Shown piece after piece: positions 1 to 7,094 of a stretch of DNA of 64,000 nt. The notes beneath the pieces are model-generated. The model was not told the origin of the DNA. It saw only the letters and a list, made by a program, of their open reading frames with translations, and ran no database searches. The stretch is from NCBI RefSeq assembly GCF_017377775.1, contig NZ_JAFVLN010000016.1, forward strand, positions 62,001-126,000. The letters run 5' to 3'. Source of the stretch: Streptomyces sp. VRA16 Mangrove soil (GTDB lineage: Bacteria > Actinomycetota > Actinomycetes > Streptomycetales > Streptomycetaceae). The translations under genes and the position numbers were made by a program. Positions within the stretch are counted from its first letter, which is position 1, and each line of letters opens with the position of its first letter.

Positions 1-1
1 C

Positions 2-1210
2 ACGGTCGGAGACGGCCGCATCACGTTTGTGAAGACGGGGGACGACGTCCGGGTCATCCCGGCCGAGCTGGGGGAGCTGCCCGCGCTGCGGGACTTCGCG
101 GACCAGGACGTCCTCGGCGAGCTGGCCGCACGCTGTACGCAGCGCGAGTACGCGCCGGGTGACGTGCTCACCTCGTTCGGCAGCCCCGCCGACGCGGTGT
201 TCCTGCTCGCGCACGGCCGCGTCGAGAAGGTGGGCACGGGCCCGTACGGGGACGACGCGGTGCTCGGTGTGCTCGCCGACGGCGCGTACTTCGGCGACCA
301 GGCGCTGCTCGACGCGGAGTCCATCTGGGAGTACACCACCCGCGCGGTCACCGCGTGCACCGTGCTCGCGCTGCCCCGCCAGGACCTGGAGCAGGTCGCC
401 GAGCGCTCGGAGGCGCTCCGCACCCATCTGCAGCAGCTGCGCACCATGCCGGCGCAGCGGTCCAACAAGTACGGCGAGAAGGAGATCGACCTCTCCGCGG
501 GACACGTCGGCGAGGCGGTCCTGCCGGGGACGTTCGTCGACTACGAGGCGGCGCCGCGCGAGTACGAGCTGAGCGTCGCGCAGACCGTGCTGCGCATCCA
601 CACGCGCGTGGCCGACCTCTACAACCAGCCGATGAACCAGACGGAGCATCAGCTGCGGCTCACCGTCGAGGCGTTGAAGGAGCGCCAGGAGTACGAGCTC
701 GTCAACAACCGGGAGTTCGGCCTGCTCAACAACTGCGAGTACGACCAGCGGCTGCAGCCGCACGACGGCGTGCCCAGCCCCGACGACATGGACGAGCTGC
801 TCAGCAGGCGGCGCGGCTCCAAGCTGTTCCTGGCGCACCCCAAGGCGATCGCGGCGTTCGGCCGTGAGTGCAACAAGCGGGGGCTGGTCCCCGAGAGCAT
901 CGACGTCGGCGGGCACCGCATCCCGGCCTGGCGCGGGGTGCCGATCTACCCGTGCGCCAAGATCCCGATCTCCGACGCGCGCACCACGTCCATCATCTGC
1001 ATGCGTACCGGCGAGCAGGAGCAGGGCGTCATCGGTCTGCGGCAGTCCGGTATTCCGGACGAGATCGAGCCGAGCCTGTCGGTGCGGTTCATGGGCATCA
1101 GCGAGCAGGCGATCATCTCGTACCTGGTGACCACGTACTACTCGGCGGCGGTCCTGGTGCCCGACGCGCTGGGCGTCCTGGAGAACGTCGAGATCGGCCG
1201 GTGGCGGTGA
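2..1210 (+). CDS. family 2B encapsulin shell protein, EshA-like (5' truncated by window edge)
   Basis: The reading frame is open to the left edge, so the 402 residues seen are the C-terminal part; the true start lies outside the window. Residues about 40-140 look like a cyclic-nucleotide-binding beta-roll (FGSPADAVFLLAHGRVEKV, then YFGDQALL and TTRAVTA). The rest matches the HK97-type shell domain of family 2B encapsulins, known in Streptomyces as EshA. In that family the cNMP-binding domain is inserted into the E-loop and the protein assembles into a nanocompartment. The phosphate-binding cassette reads G-D-Q-A-L where many cNMP proteins have G-E-x-A-L. The polyprenyl synthase 118 bp downstream is a typical cargo, which supports the call. 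Whether a terpene cyclase cargo lies upstream cannot be seen. Confidence 0.88.
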   Translation, partial: TVGDGRITFVKTGDDVRVIPAELGELPALRDFADQDVLGELAARCTQREYAPGDVLTSFGSPADAVFLLAHGRVEKVGTGPYGDDAVLGVLADGAYFGDQALLDAESIWEYTTRAVTACTVLALPRQDLEQVAERSEALRTHLQQLRTMPAQRSNKYGEKEIDLSAGHVGEAVLPGTFVDYEAAPREYELSVAQTVLRIHTRVADLYNQPMNQTEHQLRLTVEALKERQEYELVNNREFGLLNNCEYDQRLQPHDGVPSPDDMDELLSRRRGSKLFLAHPKAIAAFGRECNKRGLVPESIDVGGHRIPAWRGVPIYPCAKIPISDARTTSIICMRTGEQEQGVIGLRQSGIPDEIEPSLSVRFMGISEQAIISYLVTTYYSAAVLVPDALGVLENVEIGRWR

Positions 1211-1327
1211 CGAACCGCCTTGGCATGTCGTGTCCCCGCCCACCCGGGCGGGTACACCGGAGGGGTACGCGCCCAGCTCCAGCGGATCCGCCACCGGCCG
1301 CACCCTCTCCCGTTCCGGGGTGAGCCC

Positions 1328-2398
1328 ATGACACAGACGACGGAGACCGCGAGCACGGTGCAACCCTCTGAGGCCCACGAGGCGGAGGCGATCCTGGCGC
1401 AGGCCAGGACGTCGGTCGACCCCGCGCTGCGCGGGGCCGTCGAGGCCCTGCCCGGATCCATACGCCGCGTCGCCCTGTACCACTTCGGATGGGAGCACGC
1501 GGACGGCACACCGGCCGCGGGCCACGCGGGCAAGGCGGTCAGGCCCGCCCTGGTGCTCGCCGCGGCGCGGGCCCTGGGCGGGCGGACCGAGCGGGCGGTG
1601 CCGGCCGCGGCCGCCGTGGAGCTGACGCACAACTTCACCCTGCTGCACGACGACGTGATGGACCGGGACACCACCCGCAGGCACCGGCCCACCGCGTGGA
1701 CCGTGTTCGGCGACGCGGACGCGATCCTCGCCGGTGACGCGCTGCAGGCCCAGGCGCAGCGGCTGCTCGCCGAGGACCGGCACCCGGCGGCGTCCGCCGC
1801 GGCGGCCCGGCTCGCCGCCTGCGTCGTGGAGCTGTGCGCGGGGCAGTCCATCGACGTGGCGCTGGAGCGGCGCGAGCCGACGCGGACCTCGCTGGAGGAG
1901 ACCCTGGCGATGGCGGAGGCCAAGACCGGGGCGCTGCTCGGCTGCGCGTGCGCGATCGGGGGTCTCTACGCGGGCGCGGGGGAGGAGGAGGTCGCGGCGC
2001 TGGACGCGTTCGGGCGGGCGGCCGGCCTCGCCTTCCAGCTGATCGACGACGTGATCGGGATCTGGGGCGACCCGGTCCGCACCGGCAAACCGGCAGGCGC
2101 CGATCTCGCGGTGCGCAAGAAGTCCCTGCCGATCGTCGCGGCGCTGTCCTCGGGCGGGCCCGAGGCGCGGGACCTGGCCGCGCGGTACGGACCGCCGGGG
2201 CCGGGCAGGGAGGACCCGGCCGACCTGGAGGCGATCGCGCTCGCGGTCGAGCGGGCCGGGGGCCGCGACTGGGCGCAGGCCCAGGCGGCGGACCACATGG
2301 CCCGCGCGGTGGACGAACTGCAGCGGGCGGTACCGGAACCGGAGGCGGCCGACGGACTGCTGTCCCTGGCCGAGTTCGTGACCCGGCGCGGCTACTAG
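1328..2398 (+). CDS. polyprenyl synthase, probable encapsulin cargo
   Basis: A 356-residue trans-isoprenyl diphosphate synthase, expected to condense isopentenyl diphosphate with allylic diphosphates. The first aspartate motif is DDVMD (residues 108-112), followed by RRHRP. The second is DDVIG (240-244), a DDxxG variant rather than DDxxD. KAVRP (69-73) sits at the usual substrate-binding arginine. The first 30 residues are Thr/Glu/Ala-rich and look disordered; in family 2 encapsulin cargos such an extension is the loading region. I chose ATG 1328 because GGGGTGAG lies just upstream and the product begins with that extension; an in-frame start at 1220 would add 36 unlikely residues. The stop TAG overlaps the end of a repeat element. 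The product chain length cannot be judged from sequence. Confidence 0.85.
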   Translation: MTQTTETASTVQPSEAHEAEAILAQARTSVDPALRGAVEALPGSIRRVALYHFGWEHADGTPAAGHAGKAVRPALVLAAARALGGRTERAVPAAAAVELTHNFTLLHDDVMDRDTTRRHRPTAWTVFGDADAILAGDALQAQAQRLLAEDRHPAASAAAARLAACVVELCAGQSIDVALERREPTRTSLEETLAMAEAKTGALLGCACAIGGLYAGAGEEEVAALDAFGRAAGLAFQLIDDVIGIWGDPVRTGKPAGADLAVRKKSLPIVAALSSGGPEARDLAARYGPPGPGREDPADLEAIALAVERAGGRDWAQAQAADHMARAVDELQRAVPEPEAADGLLSLAEFVTRRGY

Positions 2399-2590
2399 GG
2401 CGTGTGTCGAAAGACCCTCCCCCCCAGCTGCCACTGGGAGGTGCCCCCGGCCCCGCGACGGTTCACCGTGCCGGGCGCGCCCGGCACTCCTCCAGCCTCC
2501 GGCCGGGGGACCCCTGAGAGCACGCAGCACTCACCAGACGCCGCGAGGCCCGCGCTCCGGGCGGACGACGGGACTTTCGACACGCGCCCT
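2397..2590. mobile_element. MITE-like element with 17-bp terminal inverted repeats
   Basis: A 194-bp non-coding element. The left end (2397-2413, AGGGCGTGTGTCGAAAG) and the right end (2574-2590) are inverted repeats with one mismatch. The interior holds further palindromic stretches (CCCCAGCTGCCACTGGGAG near 2422; GGCCGGGGGACC near 2503). No transposase is encoded. The left end supplies part of the TAG stop of the polyprenyl synthase. A shorter relative lies at 6126-6182. The element fills most of the 342-bp gap before the next gene; the remainder (2591-2740) shows nothing clear beyond a ribosome-binding site. Confidence 0.6.
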
Positions 2591-2740
2591 GGACCGCTTC
2601 CTGGGGCTCCCGTCCGCCCCCGCCTGCCGTGCGATCCGTGCGCGGCGCCTGGCCCGTGCTCGTCCCGCATCGCTCCGCCTGATCGTTTAGGCTGCCAACG
2701 GCCAGGCGCAGTAAGCGAGTTGAGCAGAGGGTGGTCGGTC

Positions 2741-3352
2741 GTGGGTGTACGGATCCGGCGGGCGGAGCAGGGCGACAGAGAGCGCATAGTGCGGCTGCTC
2801 GACACCGCGTTCATGGACGACCCGGTCAGCGGCTGGGTCTTCCCCGGTGAGGAGTACCGGCGGGCCCGGCACGCGGGCCTGATGGGTGTGTTCACGGACG
2901 CGACGCTCGCCGAGGGGTACGCCGATCTGCTGGAGGACGGTTCGGCCGTCGCACTGTGGATGGACGTCCCGGACCACCCGCACGCCGACGCCGACCCGGA
3001 CGCGGAGGAGAACGGCCCGGCCCAGGTGCGGGAGGCCGTCGACCCGGACAACGCGCGCATCGAGGAGATCGCCCGCACCCTGGACCGCACGCACCCGCAG
3101 GGCCGGGCCCACACCTACCTCTGGATGATCGGCGTCGCACCCGGACGCCAGGGCGAGGGGCTCGGTACGTCCCTGATGGCGCCGGTGCTCGAACGCTGCG
3201 ACCGCGAGGGCCGCCCCGCCTACCTGGAGGCCAGCAGCGCCCGCAGCCGCGCCCTGTACGAACGCCTCGGCTTCGCCTTCACCGGCACGGCGATCGAGCT
3301 GCCGGACGGCCCCACCATGTGGCCCATGTGGCGGGAGCCGCAGGCGGGTTGA
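2741..3352 (+). CDS. GNAT family N-acetyltransferase
   Basis: A 203-residue protein with one GCN5-related acetyltransferase fold. The acetyl-CoA pyrophosphate-binding motif A is GVAPGRQGEGLGTSL (131-145), followed by the C-terminal beta-bulge pattern YLEASSARSRALYERLGF. The acceptor substrate is unknown. GTG 2741 is preferred because AGAGGGTGG precedes it and the protein then begins directly with the fold (MGVRIRRAEQGD); the frame is open back to 2402, but that part lies inside the repeat element and is not protein-like. It converges with the TetR gene; only 36 bp separate them and they hold a perfect 20-bp palindrome. Confidence 0.82.
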   Translation: MGVRIRRAEQGDRERIVRLLDTAFMDDPVSGWVFPGEEYRRARHAGLMGVFTDATLAEGYADLLEDGSAVALWMDVPDHPHADADPDAEENGPAQVREAVDPDNARIEEIARTLDRTHPQGRAHTYLWMIGVAPGRQGEGLGTSLMAPVLERCDREGRPAYLEASSARSRALYERLGFAFTGTAIELPDGPTMWPMWREPQAG

Positions 3353-3365
3353 CTCCGCCCGTCAC

Positions 3366-3385
3366 GCCACCGGCCGGCCGGTGGC
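3366..3385. terminator. candidate bidirectional terminator
   Basis: A perfect 20-bp palindrome (GCCACCGGCC and its complement) sits between the convergent GNAT and TetR genes. It lacks a loop and a T-run, so as a terminator it is inferred from position and symmetry. Confidence 0.4.
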
Positions 3386-3388
3386 GCG

Positions 3389-3979
3389 TCACTCCCCGGG
3401 CAGGATCCGCTCCACCAGCCGGGCCACCACCCCGTCGGGCACGCTCGCCCCGGGGATCGCGCCGTCCAGCATCCCCGGCATCGTCAGGTGTTCCAGGATG
3501 AGCCCGAGCATGCCCAGATAGATCAGGGTGACCTCCTCGGCGCCGCCCGGCAGCCCGGCCCGGGTGTGGAAGGCGATGCCCTCGTCGAGATCGCCGCGCA
3601 GCGACGTCGTCAGGGACGCGCGCAGCTCCGGGCGGCGGCCGGCCTCAAGGCGCATCTCCAGCAGGGCGAGGAACCCGGTGCGGTCCCGCTGGGCGCGGCC
3701 CATGAGGTCGTGCATGAACGCGGTGACCAGGGCCCGGTCGCGCGGCCTGGCCAGCAGCTTCTCCACGGCGGCCGGGTCCGGCGCGAGCCGCTGGTGCAGC
3801 CGGGCGTCGATCTGGTGGAGCAGATCGTCGCGGTTGGCGAAGTAGTTCGACGACGTGCCCGTCGGCACGCCCGCCGCCGTGTCCACCGCGCGGAAGGTCA
3901 GCCCGCGGGCGCCCTCGGCCGCCAGCACCTCGACGCCCGCGTCCACGAGGGCCGCCCTGCGCTCCGGGTTCCGCACCAT
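3389..3979 (-). CDS. TetR/AcrR family transcriptional regulator
   Basis: A 196-residue protein with an N-terminal TetR helix-turn-helix (about residues 20-50: GLTFRAVDTAAGVPTGTSSNYFANRDDLL) and a C-terminal helical ligand/dimer domain. The start is ATG 3979, preceded by GGAGGTACGGAG; the frame runs open to 4135, but that stretch overlaps the divergent gene's promoter and is not conserved-looking. It is divergent from a RibD/DHFR-like reductase gene whose promoter lies between flanking inverted-repeat arms, so it probably represses that gene and itself. The ligand is unknown. Confidence 0.85.
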   Translation of the reverse strand: MVRNPERRAALVDAGVEVLAAEGARGLTFRAVDTAAGVPTGTSSNYFANRDDLLHQIDARLHQRLAPDPAAVEKLLARPRDRALVTAFMHDLMGRAQRDRTGFLALLEMRLEAGRRPELRASLTTSLRGDLDEGIAFHTRAGLPGGAEEVTLIYLGMLGLILEHLTMPGMLDGAIPGASVPDGVVARLVERILPGE

Positions 3980-4011
3980 CCTCCGTACCTCCAGGAGCAC
4001 TCGAAAACCTC

Positions 4012-4051
4012 TTGTAACCACTACGGGTGAAGCACTATAACTGAAGTGGTT
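4012..4051 (+). promoter_or_regulatory. promoter and putative TetR operator for the reductase gene
   Basis: TTGTAA (4012-4017) and TATAAC (4036-4041) are 18 bp apart and point toward the reductase gene, with transcription expected near 4048. The arms AACCACT (4016-4022) and AGTGGTT (4045-4051) form a perfect inverted repeat bracketing the -10 box. This fits control by the adjacent TetR protein. The promoter is read from sequence; the regulator assignment is inferred from adjacency. Confidence 0.5.
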
Positions 4052-4100
4052 GGGGGCGGGACGCCCCCACCTCCCCTGTCCCCTGCGGAATGAGACCAGC

Positions 4101-4688
4101 TTGCGCAAGCTCACGTACTTCGTGGCCGTGTCCATCTACGGCTTCATCGGAGACGAGACCGGCGACGGCACCATGTTCATGCCGTTCGTCGACGAAGAGT
4201 TCCTCGCGTACCTCACGAGCGAGTACCCCGACACCATCTCCGTCGAGGGCCGCAAGGCGCTCGGCCTCGAAGGCGTCCCGAACAAGAACTTCGACACCGT
4301 CCTCCAGGGCCGCCGCAGCTATCAGGTCGGCCTCGACCTCGGCATCACCAGCCCGTACGGGCACCTGCGCGAGTACGTCGCCACGCGCACCCTCGCCGAG
4401 TCGCCGGACCCGAACGTCGAGCTGATCCATGACGACGTCATCGGCAAGGTGCGCGAACTCAAGGCGGAGGAGGGCGAGTCGGGCATCTGGCTGTGCGGTG
4501 GCGCGCAGCTCGCCGGGCTGCTCGCCGACGAGATCGACGAGCTCGTGCTCAAGACGTACCCGGTCGTGTTCGGCGGCGGCATGCCGATGTTCGCCGGCCG
4601 CTCCTACGCCCTGGACCGGTTCGACCTGGCCGAACACCGGGTCTTCGGCAACGGCGTCACGGTCCGCCGCTTCACCAGGACGCGGTGA
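4101..4688 (+). CDS. dihydrofolate reductase-like (RibD C-terminal domain) protein
   Basis: A 195-residue member of the RibD C-terminal/DHFR-like family, presumably an NADPH-dependent reductase. It opens with (M)RKLTYFVAVSIYGFIGD, the usual first strand of this family. Later landmarks are FDTVLQGRRSYQVG, IWLCGGAQLAG (nucleotide-binding Gly motif) and YPVVFGGGMPMF. TTG 4101 is chosen because homologous proteins begin exactly there; an upstream in-frame start at 4050 would add 17 residues overlapping the promoter. It is divergent from and probably regulated by the TetR gene. These proteins are common in Streptomyces and their substrates are mostly unknown. Confidence 0.75.
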   Translation: MRKLTYFVAVSIYGFIGDETGDGTMFMPFVDEEFLAYLTSEYPDTISVEGRKALGLEGVPNKNFDTVLQGRRSYQVGLDLGITSPYGHLREYVATRTLAESPDPNVELIHDDVIGKVRELKAEEGESGIWLCGGAQLAGLLADEIDELVLKTYPVVFGGGMPMFAGRSYALDRFDLAEHRVFGNGVTVRRFTRTR

Positions 4689-4713
4689 CCCGGAAGCCCC
4701 GTAACGTGGGGGA

Positions 4714-5619
4714 ATGATCGAACTGCTGCACATCACCGAGCGACGCCTGTGGGAGAGCGCCGAGGCCGCGGGGGAGTACGCGATGTCGACCCGCGGCAAG
4801 ACGCTGGGCGACGTCGGCTTCATCCACCTCTCGTTCCCGCACCAGGTGCGCACGGTCGCGGAACTCCTGTACGGGACCGAGCCCGCCCCCGGCGAGCTCG
4901 TGGTCCTCGTCGTCGACCCGCGCCGCCTCGGTGGCGTCGAGGTGCGGGTCGAGGGGATGAAGCCCGGCGGCGAGCAGTTCCCGCACCTGTACGGCCCGCT
5001 CCCGGTGTCCGCGGTGACCGAGGTCCGCGACTGGCCGCGCCCCGAGGACCGTGGCCAGAAGGAGCGGATGCTCGCCGGTGACCTCTACCTGGCCGACGAC
5101 CCCGAGTTGGAGGCGGACGCCCTGCGCGCCGCCGAACTGGGCGAGCGGTACAACGCGAGCAGCGTCACCGACCTGCCCGCCCGCCGGGCCCTGCTGCGTG
5201 AACTGCTCGGCGAGGTCGGCGAGGACGTCGTCGTGCGCCCGCCGCTGAGCGTCGACTACGGGCAGTACATCAGCATCGGGGCGCGCACCTTCGTCAACTG
5301 CGGTGCGGTGATGCTGGACGTCGCGCCGATCCGGATCGGGCAGGACGTGCAGATCGGGCCGAACGTCCAACTCCTCACGCCCACCCACCCGTTGGACCCC
5401 GAACCGCGCCGCGCCAAGTGGGAGGCGGCGCGGCCCGTCACCATCGGTGACAACGTCTGGCTGGGCGGCGGCGTCATCGTCTGCCCCGGCGTCACGATCG
5501 GGGCGAACACCGTCGTCGGCGCGGGCGCCGTCGTCACCCGCGACCTGCCGCCGGACGTGGTGGCGGTGGGCAGCCCCGCGCGGGTCGTCCGCCGGCTCGA
5601 CACGGCGGACGTTCCCTGA
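4714..5619 (+). CDS. DUF952 - maltose O-acetyltransferase fusion
   Basis: A 301-residue two-domain protein. Residues 1-105 resemble DUF952 (LLHITERRLWESAEAAGEY, then GFIHLSFPHQV and FPHLYGPLPVSAV). After a short linker, residues about 115-160 match the maltose acetyltransferase cap (ERMLAGDLYLADDPELEAD, then RYNA). The rest is a left-handed beta-helix of hexapeptide repeats (IRIGQDVQIGPNVQL, VTIGDNVWLGGGVIVCPG) with HPLD near the expected catalytic histidine. It probably acetylates a sugar hydroxyl with acetyl-CoA; the DUF952 role is unknown. ATG 4714 lies 25 bp after the reductase stop, so co-transcription is possible. The frame is continuous with no sign of a sequencing artefact. Confidence 0.82.
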   Translation: MIELLHITERRLWESAEAAGEYAMSTRGKTLGDVGFIHLSFPHQVRTVAELLYGTEPAPGELVVLVVDPRRLGGVEVRVEGMKPGGEQFPHLYGPLPVSAVTEVRDWPRPEDRGQKERMLAGDLYLADDPELEADALRAAELGERYNASSVTDLPARRALLRELLGEVGEDVVVRPPLSVDYGQYISIGARTFVNCGAVMLDVAPIRIGQDVQIGPNVQLLTPTHPLDPEPRRAKWEAARPVTIGDNVWLGGGVIVCPGVTIGANTVVGAGAVVTRDLPPDVVAVGSPARVVRRLDTADVP

Positions 5620-5680
5620 CGGCCGGGAGTCCGCTACGTTGCGGCATGTCACGGTCTGCCGCACCGGGGAGGTGCCGTAC

Positions 5681-6121
5681 ATGCCGGAACGCGAGAGCCT
5701 CTACGACCATGCGGGCGGTGCGCAGGCCCTGCACCGCCTGGAGGACGTCTTCTACGGGAAGGTGCTGGCCGACCCGCTGCTCAAGTCCCTCTTCCCGCAC
5801 CGCCGTCCGCACCACGTCGAGCATCTGACCTGGTTCACGGCGGAGTCGCTCGGCGGGCCCGACCGGTTCACCCGGGAACTCGGCTTCCGGCACCTCATCG
5901 ACGTGCACCGCGATCTCGCCATCACCGACGAACAGCGCGCGCGGTTCGCCGAGTTGTACGAGGCGGCGCTCGACGAGGCGGGACTCCCGGACGACGCGGC
6001 GTTCCGCGCGGCCGTCCGCTCCCACATCGACTTCGGCAGCCGCGTCGCCCAGCAGAACTCGCACGCCAGGAGCGAGGAGGAGCTGCACCCCTTGCGGGAG
6101 GTGCCCAAGTGGCAGTGGTGA
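5681..6121 (+). CDS. truncated hemoglobin (2-on-2 globin)
   Basis: A 146-residue small globin. It starts LYDHAGGAQALHRLEDVFYGKV and contains HHVEHLTWFTAESLGGP, the E-F segment typical of truncated hemoglobins, then FRHLIDVHRDLAITDEQRARF around the proximal histidine, ending KWQW. Such proteins bind heme and handle O2, NO or peroxide. ATG 5681 is preceded by GGGGAGG at good spacing; the longer open frame upstream overlaps the acetyltransferase gene and is its shadow. It follows the fusion gene in the same direction by 61 bp. Group (I or II) was not resolved. Confidence 0.8.
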   Translation: MPERESLYDHAGGAQALHRLEDVFYGKVLADPLLKSLFPHRRPHHVEHLTWFTAESLGGPDRFTRELGFRHLIDVHRDLAITDEQRARFAELYEAALDEAGLPDDAAFRAAVRSHIDFGSRVAQQNSHARSEEELHPLREVPKWQW

Positions 6122-6125
6122 GCGG

Positions 6126-6182
6126 CTAGGGCGGGTGCCGAAAGTCCCGCCTGCCCCGCGACGCCTGGCACGCACTCCCTAG
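6126..6182. repeat. short relative of the 2.4-kb MITE-like element
   Basis: A 57-bp segment beginning CTAGGGCGGGTGCCGAAAGT and ending CCCTAG. Its first 22 bp closely match the reverse complement of the right end of the 2397-2590 element, and GCGACGCCTGGCACGCACT resembles the adjoining part of that element. It probably arose by internal deletion. The end supplies the TAG stop of the minus-strand ATP-grasp gene. Confidence 0.5.
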
Positions 6183-7018
6183 TCCGCGGTGGCGGCCGCC
6201 CGTACGGAGTCCGCCATGGCCGTCACGAACGCCTCCCGCGTCGCCTCGTCGAGCAGATCGAGCGAGAGGTACGGGTTCAGGTCCTCCAGCTCCACGAGGA
6301 GCAGTTCGCCGTCCCGGGTGCGGCAGGCGTCGACGCGCTGGATGCCGTACGGGAGCGTGTTCCAGTCGATGAAGGAGCGGGCGAACTCCCGGTCCGCGTC
6401 GGTGACTTCGTACGGCCGCAGTTCCCAGCGGCGGGCCGGGTCCGGGGCGTACAGGGCGTACTGGAGATCGCCGTCGACGAAGTAGAAGGAGACCTCGTAG
6501 CGGAAGTCGATGTGCGGCTGGACCAACAGGCCGTCGGAGTACGGCAGTTCGGGGAGATCCGCCGGGGCGACGCGGCGCAGCCCTATCGAGTCCGCGCCCA
6601 GCTTCGGCTTCGCCACGTACCCGGGCGCCGCCGGCAGCCGGTCCAGGTCCTCGGGCCGGTCGACGGTCGGGATGACCGGGTACCCGGCCTCCGTCAGCTC
6701 CAGGAGGTACTGCTTGCCCGCCATGTCGGCCCGGCCGCACAGCGGGTTGTAGACGCGGGTGCCCGCTTCGAGCGCGCGGGCCCGGAACGCCTCGTACGCC
6801 TCCTGGTAGCCGAGCACCGGACCGCTGTTGCGCACCACGACCAGGTCGAAGGCGGCCATCAGCCCGGCCGCGTCCAGCGGGTGGCACAGGGCCAGGTCGA
6901 AGGAGGCGCGCAGCCGGGAGGTCAGGAAGATGTCCTCGTCGCAGTAGCGGCGGCCACGGGCCTCGTACGCGAGATCGGTGACGTACAGGACGCGGGGACG
7001 GTGGCTGCTGCGTGACAC
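6179..7018 (-). CDS. ATP-grasp domain protein
   Basis: A 279-residue ATP-grasp-like protein. Features include YNPLCGRADMAGKQYLLELT in the N-terminal lobe, GYVAKPKLGADSIGLRRV (phosphate-binding loop with lysine) and LVQPHIDFRYEVSFYF, ending near LLLVELEDLNPYLSLD with the metal-binding acidic residues. The family forms amide or peptide bonds via acyl-phosphates; the substrate is unknown. The start is GTG 7018, with AGGAG eight bases upstream; the open frame beyond it overlaps the divergent gene. It is divergent from another ATP-grasp gene with 76 bp between the start codons. Its stop lies in the short repeat at 6126-6182. Confidence 0.7.
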   Translation of the reverse strand: MSRSSHRPRVLYVTDLAYEARGRRYCDEDIFLTSRLRASFDLALCHPLDAAGLMAAFDLVVVRNSGPVLGYQEAYEAFRARALEAGTRVYNPLCGRADMAGKQYLLELTEAGYPVIPTVDRPEDLDRLPAAPGYVAKPKLGADSIGLRRVAPADLPELPYSDGLLVQPHIDFRYEVSFYFVDGDLQYALYAPDPARRWELRPYEVTDADREFARSFIDWNTLPYGIQRVDACRTRDGELLLVELEDLNPYLSLDLLDEATREAFVTAMADSVRAAATAD

Positions 7019-7094
7019 GGGTGGTGCTCCTGGGACGGGTGCGGACGTCCTTCCAGTCTCTCCCGTTCGGCCGGCGGCTGGTGCAATGGGACCC

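Noticed and set aside
2402..2740. N-terminal extension of the GNAT gene back to 2402
   Set aside because: It would translate through the MITE-like element; the conserved protein starts at GTG 2741 with a ribosome-binding site.
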